Of a stretch of DNA of 64,000 nucleotides, positions 29,149 to 39,399 are shown in pieces (position 1 is the stretch's first letter; each line of letters opens with the position of its first letter). The notes below the pieces were generated by a model. That model did not search any database and was not told the DNA's origin. It saw nothing but the letters and a program-made list of their open reading frames with translations. A program made the translations under genes and the position numbers. This DNA is from Buchnera aphidicola (Brachycaudus tragopogonis) (GTDB lineage Bacteria > Pseudomonadota > Gammaproteobacteria > Enterobacterales > Enterobacteriaceae), in the NCBI RefSeq assembly GCF_964059175.1, contig NZ_OZ060418.1, forward strand, positions 496,001 through 560,000, read 5' to 3'.

Positions 29149-31506
29149 ATGAATTCTGAGCGTTCTGAACGCATTAAAATCCCCGTCTTACCATTAAGAG
29201 ATGTAGTTATATATCCTCATATGGTAATTCCATTATTTGTAGGTCGTAAAAAATCAATTAAATGCATTGAAACCTCTATGGATAATGATAAAAAAATTAT
29301 GCTAATTGCACAAAAAGAAGCATCTAAAGATGAACCTACTGCAAATGATTTATTTAATATTGGAACTATTAGTTCAATTTTGCAAATGTTAAAATTACCA
29401 GATGGTACGGTAAAGGTACTGGTGGAAGGATTACAACGTGCTTTTATTAAAAACTTAACAAATAATGGAGAACATTTTATTGCAGAAGTAGAATTAATTA
29501 TTTCCCCTACGATTTTAGACAAAGAGCAAGAAGTATTAATTCGTACAACAATCAATCAATTTGAATCGTACATTAAACTTAATAAAAAAATTCCATCAGA
29601 GATATTAAACACTCTAAATAATATTACAAGCTCAGAAAAACTAGCAGATACTATTGCTGCACACATGCCATTAAAATTAAATGATAAGCAATCAGTTTTG
29701 GAAATACATAATATAAACGAAAGATTAGAATTTTTAATGGCTATTATGGAAACAGAAATAGATTTACTACAGGTAGAAAAAAGAATTAGAAATCGTGTCA
29801 AAAAACAAATGGAAAAAAGTCAAAGAGAATACTATTTGAATGAGCAAATGAAAGCTATTCAAAAAGAACTTGGCGATATGGATGAAATTCCTGATGAAAA
29901 TAAAATATTGAAAAGAAAAATCAAAGCATCAAAAATGCCAAAAGAAGCAAAAGAAAAAACAGAATCAGAACTTAAAAAATTAAAAATGATGTCGCCTATG
30001 TCAGCAGAAGCAACAGTAGTACGTAGTTATATTGACTGGATGATACAAGTGCCTTGGCATATTAGGACAAAAATAAAAAAAGATATTCGACAAGCTAAAA
30101 AAATTCTTGATATCGATCATTTTGGATTAGAAAAAGTTAAAGATAGAATCTTAGAATATTTAGCAGTACAAAGTCGAAAAAATAAAGTTAAAGGTCCTAT
30201 TTTATGTTTGATTGGCCCACCAGGTGTTGGAAAAACATCATTAGGAAAATCTATTGCCAGATCTACAGGTAGAAAATATGTAAGAATGGCTTTAGGAGGC
30301 ATAAGAGATGAAGCAGAAATCAGAGGTCATAGACGTACATACATAGGATCTATGCCCGGAAAATTAATTCAAAAAATGGCTAAAGCAAAAGTAAAAAATC
30401 CATTATTTTTATTAGATGAAATTGATAAAATGTCTTGCGATATAAGAGTAGATCCAGCTTCTGCTTTATTAGAAGTATTAGATCCAGAACAAAATGTAAC
30501 TTTTAACGATCATTATCTAGAAGTAGACTATGATTTGTCAGACGTTATGTTCGTAGCAACATCAAATTCTATGAATATACCAGCACCATTACTAGATCGC
30601 ATGGAAATAATTCGTCTTTCTGGTTATACTGAAAATGAAAAATTAAATATAGCAAAACGCTATTTGTATCCTAAACAAATAGAAAGAAATGCATTAAAAG
30701 AAGATGAATTAACCATTACTGATTCTGCAATAATTAGTATTATTCAGTATTATACTCGTGAAGCAGGAGTACGTAGCCTAGAACGTGAAATTTCTAAAAT
30801 ATGTCGAAAAGTAGTAAAAAATTTATTATTAGACAAATCTTTAAAAAAAATTGAAATAAACAGCTTAAATTTAAAAAAATATTTAGGAGTTAAACGTTTT
30901 GATTACGGAAAAATTAATATTCAAAATCAAATTGGACAAGTTATTGGATTAGCATGGACAGAAGTTGGCGGAGAATTACTGACAATTGAAACAGCATGCG
31001 TCTCAGGAAAAGGAAAACTTACTTATACAGGTTCTTTAGGTGAAGTAATGCAAGAATCGATTCAGGCAGCACTTACTGTAGTACGATCTCAAGCTGAAAA
31101 ATTAGGTATTAAAAAAGATTTTTATGAAAAACATGATATTCATGTTCATGTTCCTGAAGGTGCAACACCAAAAGATGGGCCTAGTGCTGGTGTAGCCATG
31201 TGTACAGCTATTGTTTCATCATTGACAAAAAATCCTGTTAAATCCAATGTTGCAATGACAGGAGAAATAACATTACGTGGACAAGTTCTACCTATTGGAG
31301 GACTAAAAGAAAAACTATTAGCAGCACACCGTGGAGGCATTAAAATTGTCTTAATACCATATGAAAACAAACGTAATTTAGAAGAAATACCTCAAAATAT
31401 TATCGAAGGATTGATGATACATCCGGTAAAACATATTGAAGAAGTGTTAAGTTTAGCATTAGAAAAAATTCCTTATGTTTTAAAAAGAACAAACGATATT
31501 ATATAG
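29149..31506 (+). CDS. lon: ATP-dependent protease Lon
   Basis: Lon is a hexameric AAA+ serine protease that removes misfolded and specific regulatory proteins. It has 785 residues (E. coli 784). The N-terminal substrate domain begins [20 protein letters not shown]. Walker A is [13 protein letters not shown] near residue 357, Walker B is [11 protein letters not shown], and the protease domain carries the catalytic Ser in [14 protein letters not shown] and the catalytic Lys in [13 protein letters not shown]. The gene retains unusual DNA-level similarity to E. coli at its start: the leader just before the ATG and the first dozen codons are almost unchanged. A hairpin follows the stop. Confidence 0.98.
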   Translation: MNSERSERIKIPVLPLRDVVIYPHMVIPLFVGRKKSIKCIETSMDNDKKIMLIAQKEASKDEPTANDLFNIGTISSILQMLKLPDGTVKVLVEGLQRAFIKNLTNNGEHFIAEVELIISPTILDKEQEVLIRTTINQFESYIKLNKKIPSEILNTLNNITSSEKLADTIAAHMPLKLNDKQSVLEIHNINERLEFLMAIMETEIDLLQVEKRIRNRVKKQMEKSQREYYLNEQMKAIQKELGDMDEIPDENKILKRKIKASKMPKEAKEKTESELKKLKMMSPMSAEATVVRSYIDWMIQVPWHIRTKIKKDIRQAKKILDIDHFGLEKVKDRILEYLAVQSRKNKVKGPILCLIGPPGVGKTSLGKSIARSTGRKYVRMALGGIRDEAEIRGHRRTYIGSMPGKLIQKMAKAKVKNPLFLLDEIDKMSCDIRVDPASALLEVLDPEQNVTFNDHYLEVDYDLSDVMFVATSNSMNIPAPLLDRMEIIRLSGYTENEKLNIAKRYLYPKQIERNALKEDELTITDSAIISIIQYYTREAGVRSLEREISKICRKVVKNLLLDKSLKKIEINSLNLKKYLGVKRFDYGKINIQNQIGQVIGLAWTEVGGELLTIETACVSGKGKLTYTGSLGEVMQESIQAALTVVRSQAEKLGIKKDFYEKHDIHVHVPEGATPKDGPSAGVAMCTAIVSSLTKNPVKSNVAMTGEITLRGQVLPIGGLKEKLLAAHRGGIKIVLIPYENKRNLEEIPQNIIEGLMIHPVKHIEEVLSLALEKIPYVLKRTNDII

Positions 31507-31518
31507 ATAAAAAAATTT

Positions 31519-31549
31519 GGCTGACAAAGACATTGTCAGCCTTTATATT
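31519..31549 (+). terminator. rho-independent terminator after lon
   Basis: GGCTGACAA (31519-31527) pairs perfectly with TTGTCAGCC (31533-31541) around a 5-nt loop, followed by TTTATATTT. It lies 12 bp after the lon stop. E. coli has hupB next; here the terminator leads to ppiD. Confidence 0.8.
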
Positions 31550-31609
31550 TAGAAATCATTGATAATATTTCTTATATTATATAATATCAAAAATATCTAG
31601 GATCATCAT

Positions 31610-33472
31610 ATGATGACAAAATATTTAAAATTAGCACCAAAAAAAATAATAGTAAAATGTATTCTGGGTGTAATTATTTTATCCTTAATATTTAGTACTA
31701 TGAACATTTATTTTAATCAAGATTCAGAAAAATATATAGCAACAGTAAATGGTGAAAAAATTAGTTTTGAACTTTTACAAAAAATGTATTTAATAGAAAA
31801 AGAAAGACAAAAAACAATATTAGGAAAACATTTTTTTGAGTTAAGTCATAAAAAAAAATTTATTAAGGAAACATATAATTATGTTTTATCTCAAATAATT
31901 AATAATATTCTTTTAGAGCAGTATGTAAAAAAAATGCAACTTCAAGCCAATGAATTCCAAATAAAAGAAATAATATTAAATTCACCTATGTTTCAAAAAA
32001 ATAAAACGTTTAATAAAGAAAAATATTTTAATTATCTTGCTTCTATGAATTTAACTAATTATGAATATATCAATATAATTAAAACAAAAATCAATACTGA
32101 AAATTTAATAAAAATAATTTCCAATACTAATTTTATTTTAAAAGATGAACAGAAAAAAATTATAGAATTATTATCGCAAAAAAGAACAATTAAAAAAGCT
32201 ATATTAAAAATTGATTCTGCTGTTGACAAGCAAAAGGTCAGTAATATAGAAACAGAAACATATTTCAATCAACACAGAAACGATTTTTATATTCCAGAAA
32301 AGTTTAAAATTAGTTTTGTACAATTAAATCCAAAAAATTTTAAAACTGATTGTAGCAAAGAAGAAATTCATGAATGGTATCTAAAAAATATTAATAGATA
32401 TTCAACAAAAGAAAAAAGAAGATATAGTATTATTCAAATAAAAGATAAACATAAAGCAGAATTACTATTATCTCAAATAAATAAAAAACCTGAAGATTTT
32501 TCAAAAATAGCTAAGGAGCAATCTACGGATCCCGTTTCATCAGAAAAAGGCGGAGACATTGGATGGATTTCTACAGATTTAATACCAGATGAAATTAAAA
32601 ACATCAATTTAAATAAAAAAAATGCTTTATCTGGCATAATACCATTTAAAAATGAATTTTTAATTATTAAATTAGAAGAAATTTCAATTGGCAAGAAAAA
32701 AAAAATAAAAGAAGTATATAACATCATTAAACAAGAAATAAAAAATCAAAAATCATTAAATTTATATTATAAATTAAAAAATAAAATATCTAGTCTGATT
32801 AAAAAAAATCCCAATCAATTTAATTTAATACTGAAAAAAAGTAATATTTCTGCAGAAAAAACTGATTGGTTTGACAAATATTCTGTTCCTAAAGAATTAA
32901 ATATCGCTCCTTTAAAAAAAGTAATTTTTAATACAAAATTAATTAAAAAAAATAATAAAATACAATCATACGTATATTTTATTGTTTTAAAAAACAATAA
33001 ATCTTTTTTAATTAATATTAAAGATTTTCAAAATAAAAAAATTCAAGAATTTAAATATGCTAAAAACAATATTATAAAAAAAATAAAAATTATAAAAGCA
33101 ATAAAAGAAACTAAAAAAATAGCAGAAAATATCATTTTAGATCTTAAAAAAGATAATACAAATTTATTTAAAAAATCACATTTATATTTTGAAAAAACAG
33201 AAAATCTATCTCGTTACGATGAAACACCTATTACATCAATAGTTTTTTCTTTACCACATCCACAAAAGGGAAAAAAAATATATACTTTATATCAAGATCA
33301 AAACAAAAATTTTGTAATTATATGTCTTGAAAAAATTTATAATAAAGATTTCTCTGAAAAAGAAAAAAATATTATTATTGAATATTTAGAAAAAAACAAT
33401 ACTGAAAACATTTTTAATTCTCTTCTTCATAGCTTACATAAGAAATCAATAATTAAATATAAAAAAAATTAA
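31610..33472 (+). CDS. ppiD: periplasmic folding chaperone PpiD (parvulin-type)
   Basis: PpiD is anchored in the inner membrane and helps proteins leaving the Sec translocon to fold. It has 620 residues (E. coli 623). One membrane helix lies near residues 13-33 (KCILGVIILSLIF). It is followed by SurA-like chaperone helices (NEFQIKEIILNSPMFQKN) and a parvulin domain near 260-355 (RYSIIQIKDKHKAELLL, EKGGDIGWISTDLIPDEI). The rest is strongly lysine/asparagine-enriched but aligns at LSRYDETPITSIVFSLP. The ATG has AGGA 8 nt ahead. Two ATGs are adjacent; I kept the first. Confidence 0.94.
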   Translation: MMTKYLKLAPKKIIVKCILGVIILSLIFSTMNIYFNQDSEKYIATVNGEKISFELLQKMYLIEKERQKTILGKHFFELSHKKKFIKETYNYVLSQIINNILLEQYVKKMQLQANEFQIKEIILNSPMFQKNKTFNKEKYFNYLASMNLTNYEYINIIKTKINTENLIKIISNTNFILKDEQKKIIELLSQKRTIKKAILKIDSAVDKQKVSNIETETYFNQHRNDFYIPEKFKISFVQLNPKNFKTDCSKEEIHEWYLKNINRYSTKEKRRYSIIQIKDKHKAELLLSQINKKPEDFSKIAKEQSTDPVSSEKGGDIGWISTDLIPDEIKNINLNKKNALSGIIPFKNEFLIIKLEEISIGKKKKIKEVYNIIKQEIKNQKSLNLYYKLKNKISSLIKKNPNQFNLILKKSNISAEKTDWFDKYSVPKELNIAPLKKVIFNTKLIKKNNKIQSYVYFIVLKNNKSFLINIKDFQNKKIQEFKYAKNNIIKKIKIIKAIKETKKIAENIILDLKKDNTNLFKKSHLYFEKTENLSRYDETPITSIVFSLPHPQKGKKIYTLYQDQNKNFVIICLEKIYNKDFSEKEKNIIIEYLEKNNTENIFNSLLHSLHKKSIIKYKKN

Positions 33473-33493
33473 AGCAATATAAATTTATTAAAC

Positions 33494-33535
33494 AAAGTTA
33501 TTCGATGTATTTTTTTAATAAAAACGAATAACTTT
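33494..33535. terminator. hairpin between convergent ppiD and queC
   Basis: AAAGTTATTCG (33494-33504) and CGAATAACTTT (33525-33535) form a perfect 11-bp inverted repeat around a 20-nt A+T loop. It sits between two genes that end toward each other, so it could terminate or protect both transcripts. No clean U-tract follows on either strand. Confidence 0.5.
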
Positions 33536-33556
33536 ATAAAAAAATATAAAAGATAT

Positions 33557-34252
33557 TTACAATAATTTTATTTTTTTCTTAAGAGTTTCCATATAATAAG
33601 AAGGATTTAATTTCCATGTATCAAAACCTTTTTTTCGAATTATACAAGAACGACATTTTTTACAACCTTGTCCTTGAATACCATTATAACAAGTAACAGT
33701 ATCATTTAAAATGATATCAACTGCATTCCAATAATCTGATAAGGCCCATATTTCTGATTTATTAAGATTAATTAGAGGTGTGATAAAATTAATATTACAA
33801 TTTATACCTATTCTAACAACTTTATTTATTTTTTTAATAAAACTTTCTGTGCAATCTGGATAACCAGAAAAATCAACTTCATTAACACCTAAAGCTATAT
33901 TATTGATGTTATGAGTATAAGCATATATAGAAGATAAAATTAAAAACAAAATATTACGACCAGGAACAAATGTACTAGGAAGAAAAGAGTTTAATGGATG
34001 CATACTATTAATTGAAATATTTTTGTTCATTAAGCTGCTTATAGATATATCTTGTAAATACTTAATATCTAGAACTACATGATTTGTAATTCCTAGTTTT
34101 TTTGATATCAAAAGAGAAGATTCAATTTCAGTTTTATGTAATTGTTCGTAATCAAATGTTATGCAATGAACTTCTTCACATATATGCGTATAATGTATTA
34201 AACAAGTTGTTGAATCTTGTCCACCACTGAAAACTACTAATATTTTTTTCAT
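33557..34252 (-). CDS. queC: 7-cyano-7-deazaguanine (preQ0) synthase
   Basis: QueC converts carboxydeazaguanine to preQ0 with ATP and ammonia, in the path to queuosine of the wobble position of Asp, Asn, His and Tyr tRNAs. The 231 residues equal the E. coli length. The ATP-pyrophosphatase loop is FSGGQDSTTCLIHY at residues 8-21. The zinc site at the C-terminus has four cysteines in CYNGIQGQGCKKCRSC. TFVPGRNILFL and DFSGYPDCTESFI are further signatures. No other queuosine gene lies in the window. It is convergent with ppiD and divergent from mdlA across 204 bp of A+T-rich DNA. Confidence 0.96.
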   Translation of the reverse strand: MKKILVVFSGGQDSTTCLIHYTHICEEVHCITFDYEQLHKTEIESSLLISKKLGITNHVVLDIKYLQDISISSLMNKNISINSMHPLNSFLPSTFVPGRNILFLILSSIYAYTHNINNIALGVNEVDFSGYPDCTESFIKKINKVVRIGINCNINFITPLINLNKSEIWALSDYWNAVDIILNDTVTCYNGIQGQGCKKCRSCIIRKKGFDTWKLNPSYYMETLKKKIKLL

Positions 34253-34456
34253 TTTTTTATAAGTTACGACTTTTAAATATTATATTTTTTTACTAAATTA
34301 AATTTAGTATCGAATGTAGATAAGAAAGTCTGTTGTAAAAATATTTTTTATATTATCACATAAAATACAATTATTTTTTACTAAAATTTTTTGTAGTTTA
34401 TAAAAAATATAGTATTAAAAATAATTTTATAAAACTTTAACTTTTAGGATTTTTTT

Positions 34457-36202
34457 GTGAAATTGTTCAATCAATTAAAATGGTTTTTTACACGGGAATG
34501 GAAACGATATTCAGGAGCAGTTTTATTATTAATAATAATTGCTATTTTACAATTATTACCACCAAAGATAGTTGGCATTTTAATAGATTTAATTATTAAG
34601 GAAAAAATGCATGGAATTCAAATATTACCTTGGATTTCAATTATTCTCTTAGTAGCCATTATTGTATATATATTACGTTATTTATGGAGAATACTCTTAT
34701 TTGGTGCTTCTTACCAATTAGCAACAGAACTTCGCGTTAAATTTTATTCTTACTTAAGTCAACAGAGTGAAAAATTTTTTTTAAAAAATAGAACTGGAGA
34801 TCTAATTGCAAGAGCAACAAATGATGTTGATCGAGTAGTTTTTGCAGCAGGAGAAGGCGTTTTAACATTTGTAGATTCATTAGTTATGGGGTGTTCTGTT
34901 TTAATAGTCATGAGCACTCAAATTAGTTTGTTATTAACAGTTGTTTCTTTAATACCAATGCCTATCATGGCTATTTTAATTAAAAAATACGGAAAAGAAC
35001 TACATGATACTTTTCGTCATGCTCAATCTGCCTTCGCTACATTAAATAATCAAACACAAGAGATATTAACTAGTATTCGTATGATTAGAGCATTTGGATT
35101 AGAAAAAAATCAATCTAATAAATTTAATATTGTTGTAAAAAATACAGGAAAAAAAAATATGGAAGTAGCAAAAATAGATGCTCGTTTTGATCCAGTAATT
35201 TATTTAGCAGTAGCTTTTTCTAATTTATTGGCTGTTATGGAAGGGAGTTGGTTAGTATGGAATAATCAAATCACCATAGGTCAATTAACTAGTTTTATTA
35301 TGTATCTTGGATTAATGATTTGGCCAATGTTAGCACTGGCATGGATGTTTAATATAGTTGAAAGAGGCAGTGCTGCTTGGGACAGAATATACTCAATCAT
35401 CAATAAAAAATTATATATTCAAGATGGAAATAAAACACTTCCATCTTCTCCTAGTACATTAAAAGTTAATATTAACACGTTTTTTTATCCGAAAAACAAC
35501 ATTCCATCTTTAAAAAATATAAATATTATTTTAGAACCAGGAAAAACTTTAGGTGTTTGCGGCCCTACAGGGTCTGGAAAAAGCACTTTGTTGAAAATTA
35601 TCCAACGACAATTTAATATTACAAAAGGTAATATTATTTATCATTCTGTACCGTTATCAGAATTAAAAATTGATACTTGGAGAAGTCGAATATCAGTTGT
35701 TAATCAAAGTTCTTTTTTATTTTCAGAAAGTATTGCAAATAATATTTCTTTAGGAAATCCTAATGCATCTCAGAAAGAAATTGAAAAAATGGCAAAATTA
35801 GCTGATATACACAAAGACATTATACAGTTTAAAAAAGGATATGACACTCAAGTAGGAGAGCGTGGAGTAATGCTATCTGGAGGTCAAAAACAACGAATTT
35901 CTATTGCACGCGCATTATTATTAAATTCAGAAATATTAATACTAGATGATGCACTATCTGCAGTGGATAGTCAAACAGCAAACAATATATTAAAAAACAT
36001 TAATAAATGGCAAAAGAATGGACATTCTTTAATTGTTACAGCGCATCGTTTATCTACATTAATGAATTCAGATGAAATTATAGTTATAAAAAATGGTTTA
36101 ATTATACAAAGAGGAACACATTTACAATTAATCAAAGAAGAAAATTGGTATAAATCTATGTATTTTTGTCAAAAATTAGCAATAGAACTTAAGGACAACT
36201 AA
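34457..36202 (+). CDS. mdlA: multidrug-like ABC exporter half MdlA
   Basis: MdlA is a half-transporter with six membrane helices and one nucleotide-binding domain that pairs with MdlB. Substrates are unknown. It has 581 residues (E. coli 590). Conserved membrane-domain blocks include [18 protein letters not shown] and [21 protein letters not shown]. Walker A is [13 protein letters not shown] near 370, the signature is MLSGGQKQR, and Walker B reads [12 protein letters not shown], with Asp in place of the usual catalytic Glu, as I recall for E. coli MdlA. The start is GTG with AGGA 7 nt ahead. The mdlB start follows 24 bp later. Confidence 0.94.
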   Translation: MKLFNQLKWFFTREWKRYSGAVLLLIIIAILQLLPPKIVGILIDLIIKEKMHGIQILPWISIILLVAIIVYILRYLWRILLFGASYQLATELRVKFYSYLSQQSEKFFLKNRTGDLIARATNDVDRVVFAAGEGVLTFVDSLVMGCSVLIVMSTQISLLLTVVSLIPMPIMAILIKKYGKELHDTFRHAQSAFATLNNQTQEILTSIRMIRAFGLEKNQSNKFNIVVKNTGKKNMEVAKIDARFDPVIYLAVAFSNLLAVMEGSWLVWNNQITIGQLTSFIMYLGLMIWPMLALAWMFNIVERGSAAWDRIYSIINKKLYIQDGNKTLPSSPSTLKVNINTFFYPKNNIPSLKNINIILEPGKTLGVCGPTGSGKSTLLKIIQRQFNITKGNIIYHSVPLSELKIDTWRSRISVVNQSSFLFSESIANNISLGNPNASQKEIEKMAKLADIHKDIIQFKKGYDTQVGERGVMLSGGQKQRISIARALLLNSEILILDDALSAVDSQTANNILKNINKWQKNGHSLIVTAHRLSTLMNSDEIIVIKNGLIIQRGTHLQLIKEENWYKSMYFCQKLAIELKDN

Positions 36203-36225
36203 AAAACAGGTGAAAAATTTATAAC

Positions 36226-37968
36226 ATGGATCATTTAATTGAGTTTTGGCCAATTTTGAAAAGATTGCTATTGTACGTTTTTCCTTTTAAAAAATCATTA
36301 ATATTAGCATTTGTTTTACTTGTAAGTGGATCAATATCAGAAGTTTTAGGACCTGTTCTAATAAGTTATTTTATTAATAATGTTTTATCTAAGCATCAAT
36401 TAAATTTTAAAATAATATTTATTATCATTGTGATATATATAACATTACAAATATTATCAGTATTTTTTAATTATTTTCAAAGTGTTTTATTTAATAAAAT
36501 AGCAGTAAAAATTATTAATAAATTGCGTCAAGATGTAATGTATGCTGCATTAAGACAACCTATCAGTCAATTTGATTCTCAACCTATTGGTCAAATGATT
36601 TCAAAAGTAACAAATGATACTGAAGCAGTAAAAGAATTATATGATACAGTGGCACCTACTTTATTTCGTAGTATTACACTAATTTTAATTATATTGTTCG
36701 CGATGTTTAGTTTAGAATGGCATATGGCAATAATAGCTTTTCTTATTATACCATTAGTTATTACAGTGATGTTAATTTATCAATATTATAGTACTCCACT
36801 TTTAAGAAAAGTTCGATATTATCTAGCTGACATAAATAATAAATTTAATGAAAACATTAATGGAATTAATGTCATTCAGCAATTTCGACAACAAAATAGA
36901 TTTAAAGAACACATAAAAAAAAGCAGTGAATTACATTATATAGCACGTATGAAAATATTAAAACTAGATGGTTTTTTATTAAGACCATTATTAAGCTTAT
37001 TATCTGCTTTTGCATTATGTAATTTTATATTTTTATTTAGTTATATTTCTATTGGGGCTTTTGAAGTAGGTATACTATATGCATTTATTACCTATCTTGG
37101 AAGACTTAATGAACCTTTGATTGCTATTACTATCCAACAAGCTGTATTGCAACAATCTATTGTTGCAGGAGAAAGAATATTCTCACTTATAGATTCACCA
37201 AAACAAAAATATGGAATAAATAAAAAAACATTAACAAGTGGTAAAATATATATTAAAAATGTTAGTTTTAGTTATAAAAAATCAACAAAAAATATACTGG
37301 AAAATATTAATCTCAATATTCCCTCTAAAAATTTTGTTGCGTTTGTAGGACAGACCGGTAGCGGGAAAAGTACTTTAGCAAATTTGTTAATGGGATATTA
37401 TCCTATAAAAACAGGTAAAATATATTTAGATGAAAAATCTATTGATTCAATAAGTCATTCTGTTTTAAGAAAGAACATACTTATGGTACAACAAGATCCA
37501 ATCATTCTTTCAGATACTATATTTGAAAATATAACATTAGGAAGAAAAATTTCTGAAGAACAAGTGTGGAAAATATTAGACACCGTATCTCTTACATCTT
37601 TGGTAAAATCTATGCCAAAAGGAATTTATTCTATATTAAGAGAAGAAGGTAATAATTTATCTGTAGGTCAAAAACAATTATTAGCGATTGCTAGAACATT
37701 AGTTGTACGTCCTAAAATACTTATTTTAGATGAAGCAACTGCTAATATTGATTCTGGAACAGAACAACTAATTCAAAAGACATTATTTTCTATACGAAAA
37801 AATTCTACATTAGTTGTTATTGCTCATAGACTTTCAACAATTATTGCAGCAGACTTAATTGTAGTATTAAAAAATGGAAGAATTATTGAACTTGGTACAC
37901 ATGAACAATTACTTAAAAAAAGAGATGTTTATTGGAAAATGTATAAATTTCAATTATATAAAATTTAG
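36226..37968 (+). CDS. mdlB: multidrug-like ABC exporter half MdlB
   Basis: MdlB is the partner half-transporter of MdlA. It has 580 residues (E. coli 593), with six membrane helices and a C-terminal nucleotide-binding domain. Walker A is [15 protein letters not shown] near residue 380. The signature reads NLSVGQKQLL, with Val in place of the second Gly position, and Walker B is ILILDEATANIDS with the normal catalytic Glu. Together with the Asp in MdlA this gives an asymmetric heterodimer with probably one full ATPase site. The TAG stop touches the 3' end of the 4.5S RNA gene, which is on the opposite strand. Confidence 0.94.
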   Translation: MDHLIEFWPILKRLLLYVFPFKKSLILAFVLLVSGSISEVLGPVLISYFINNVLSKHQLNFKIIFIIIVIYITLQILSVFFNYFQSVLFNKIAVKIINKLRQDVMYAALRQPISQFDSQPIGQMISKVTNDTEAVKELYDTVAPTLFRSITLILIILFAMFSLEWHMAIIAFLIIPLVITVMLIYQYYSTPLLRKVRYYLADINNKFNENINGINVIQQFRQQNRFKEHIKKSSELHYIARMKILKLDGFLLRPLLSLLSAFALCNFIFLFSYISIGAFEVGILYAFITYLGRLNEPLIAITIQQAVLQQSIVAGERIFSLIDSPKQKYGINKKTLTSGKIYIKNVSFSYKKSTKNILENINLNIPSKNFVAFVGQTGSGKSTLANLLMGYYPIKTGKIYLDEKSIDSISHSVLRKNILMVQQDPIILSDTIFENITLGRKISEEQVWKILDTVSLTSLVKSMPKGIYSILREEGNNLSVGQKQLLAIARTLVVRPKILILDEATANIDSGTEQLIQKTLFSIRKNSTLVVIAHRLSTIIAADLIVVLKNGRIIELGTHEQLLKKRDVYWKMYKFQLYKI

Positions 37969-38077
37969 GAGAATCTGTTAGCTTTATCAAAACACCTGTA
38001 TTAGCTGATGTGGCTGCTTCTTTCCAGATCTGACCAAATATTCAATTTTACAGTGTTTGGAGCTAACAGAAAACTCC
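37968..38077 (-). ncRNA. ffs: 4.5S RNA of the signal recognition particle
   Basis: On the minus strand, a 110-nt RNA (E. coli 114) begins GGAG and ends CTCC. The long stem is closed by CTGTTAGCT pairing with AGCTAACAG. The Ffh-binding loop GGTCAGATCTGGAAAGAAGCAGCC-like region lies at about 38012-38035 and keeps the GGTCAG and the GGAAGCAGCC-type core with one or two changes. E. coli has ffs a few genes from mdlB. Its last base overlaps the mdlB stop codon on the other strand. Confidence 0.95.
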
Positions 38078-38232
38078 ATTTTATACATTAAAATCAGAAT
38101 TTATATTTTATAGATAAAACTAGAAATTTACAACTAATATTTATAAAATAAATAACAGTACTTTCATAATACTACGAATATTGATAGCATAGTCTTTTTA
38201 TAAAAAAAATACATTATCTTATATGAGTCATC

Positions 38233-39318
38233 ATGAATTATCAAATATTAGCAAGAAAATGGCGTCCACAATCCTTTCAAGAAGTAATTGGTCAAAAACA
38301 TATTGTCACTGCTATATCTAATGAATTATCTTTACTCCGTATTCATCATGCATGGTTGTTATCTGGCACTAGAGGAATTGGAAAAACAACTATTGCTCGA
38401 TTATTGGCTAAAAGTTTAAATTGTCAAAAAGGTATTACATCAAATCCTTGTAGGAAGTGTATTATTTGTCAAGAAATAGAAAAAGGATTATGTCTAGACT
38501 TCATTGAAATAGATGCAGCTTCTCGGACAAAAGTAGAAGATATGCGAGAAATGTTAGATAATATTTATTATGCTCCGACTAAAAGTCGCTTTAAAATATA
38601 TTTAATCGATGAAGTTCATATGCTTTCGCGTCATAGTTTCAATGCGCTACTTAAGACACTGGAAGAACCTCCTAAGCATATTAAATTTATTTTAGCAACT
38701 ACAGATCTGGAAAAAATACCTAAAACTATAACTTCTCGTTGTTTATCTTTTCAATTAAAAATTCTTTCTGAAGAAAATATTTTCAATCTATTAAAATATA
38801 TTCTAACAATAGAATCAATTAAGTTTGATATAGATTCGTTAAAAAAAATATCCCATCATGCTAAAGGAAGTATAAGAGATGCACTTAATTTATTAGAACA
38901 TGCTATAAATTTAGGAAATGGAAAAATTAATATAAAAGATATTGTAGAAATGTTAGGTCTTCCTTCTGAAGGATACTCTTTTTTATTAACTCATGCAATT
39001 CTAACAAAAAATGCAAAAAAAACAATGTATATATTAAATAAAATAAGTAATATAGGAGTAGAATGGGAAGAAGTTTTAATAGAAATTTTGCATTTTTTAT
39101 ATCATATTTCTATGTCACAATCTTTTCCATTAACATGGCAAGAAAGTATTACTGGAAATTATAAAAATAAAATTCAAAAAATAGCAAAAAGTATAGATAA
39201 AAATCAAATCCAATTGTGTTATCAGATCATAATAAATGGAAGAAGAGAATTAAAATTTTCTCCCAGTCAAAAAATAGGAGTAGAAATGACTTTACTACGT
39301 GCTATCAATGTAATATAA
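38233..39318 (+). CDS. dnaX: DNA polymerase III clamp-loader subunit, gamma-like part of DnaX
   Basis: This ORF carries the clamp-loader ATPase part of DnaX (domains I-III). Walker A is GTRGIGKTTIARLLAKSL near residue 45. A four-cysteine zinc module spans NCQKGITSNPCRKCIICQEI. Walker B is IYLIDEVHMLS, and the SRC motif is ITSRCLSF. The protein is only 361 residues long, ending just after VEMTLLRAINVI, where E. coli tau continues to 643 and gamma to 431. Thus a gamma-like protein is made without the programmed frameshift that E. coli uses. The missing tau tail is encoded separately 81 bp downstream in the same frame (next entry), after several stop codons. Confidence 0.95.
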   Translation: MNYQILARKWRPQSFQEVIGQKHIVTAISNELSLLRIHHAWLLSGTRGIGKTTIARLLAKSLNCQKGITSNPCRKCIICQEIEKGLCLDFIEIDAASRTKVEDMREMLDNIYYAPTKSRFKIYLIDEVHMLSRHSFNALLKTLEEPPKHIKFILATTDLEKIPKTITSRCLSFQLKILSEENIFNLLKYILTIESIKFDIDSLKKISHHAKGSIRDALNLLEHAINLGNGKINIKDIVEMLGLPSEGYSFLLTHAILTKNAKKTMYILNKISNIGVEWEEVLIEILHFLYHISMSQSFPLTWQESITGNYKNKIQKIAKSIDKNQIQLCYQIIINGRRELKFSPSQKIGVEMTLLRAINVI

Positions 39319-39399
39319 AAAAATATTCCAGAAAAATAAAGAAAAAATGTATAAATAATATAAGAAACACATTCATTCTACATTTTATATACAACAAAA

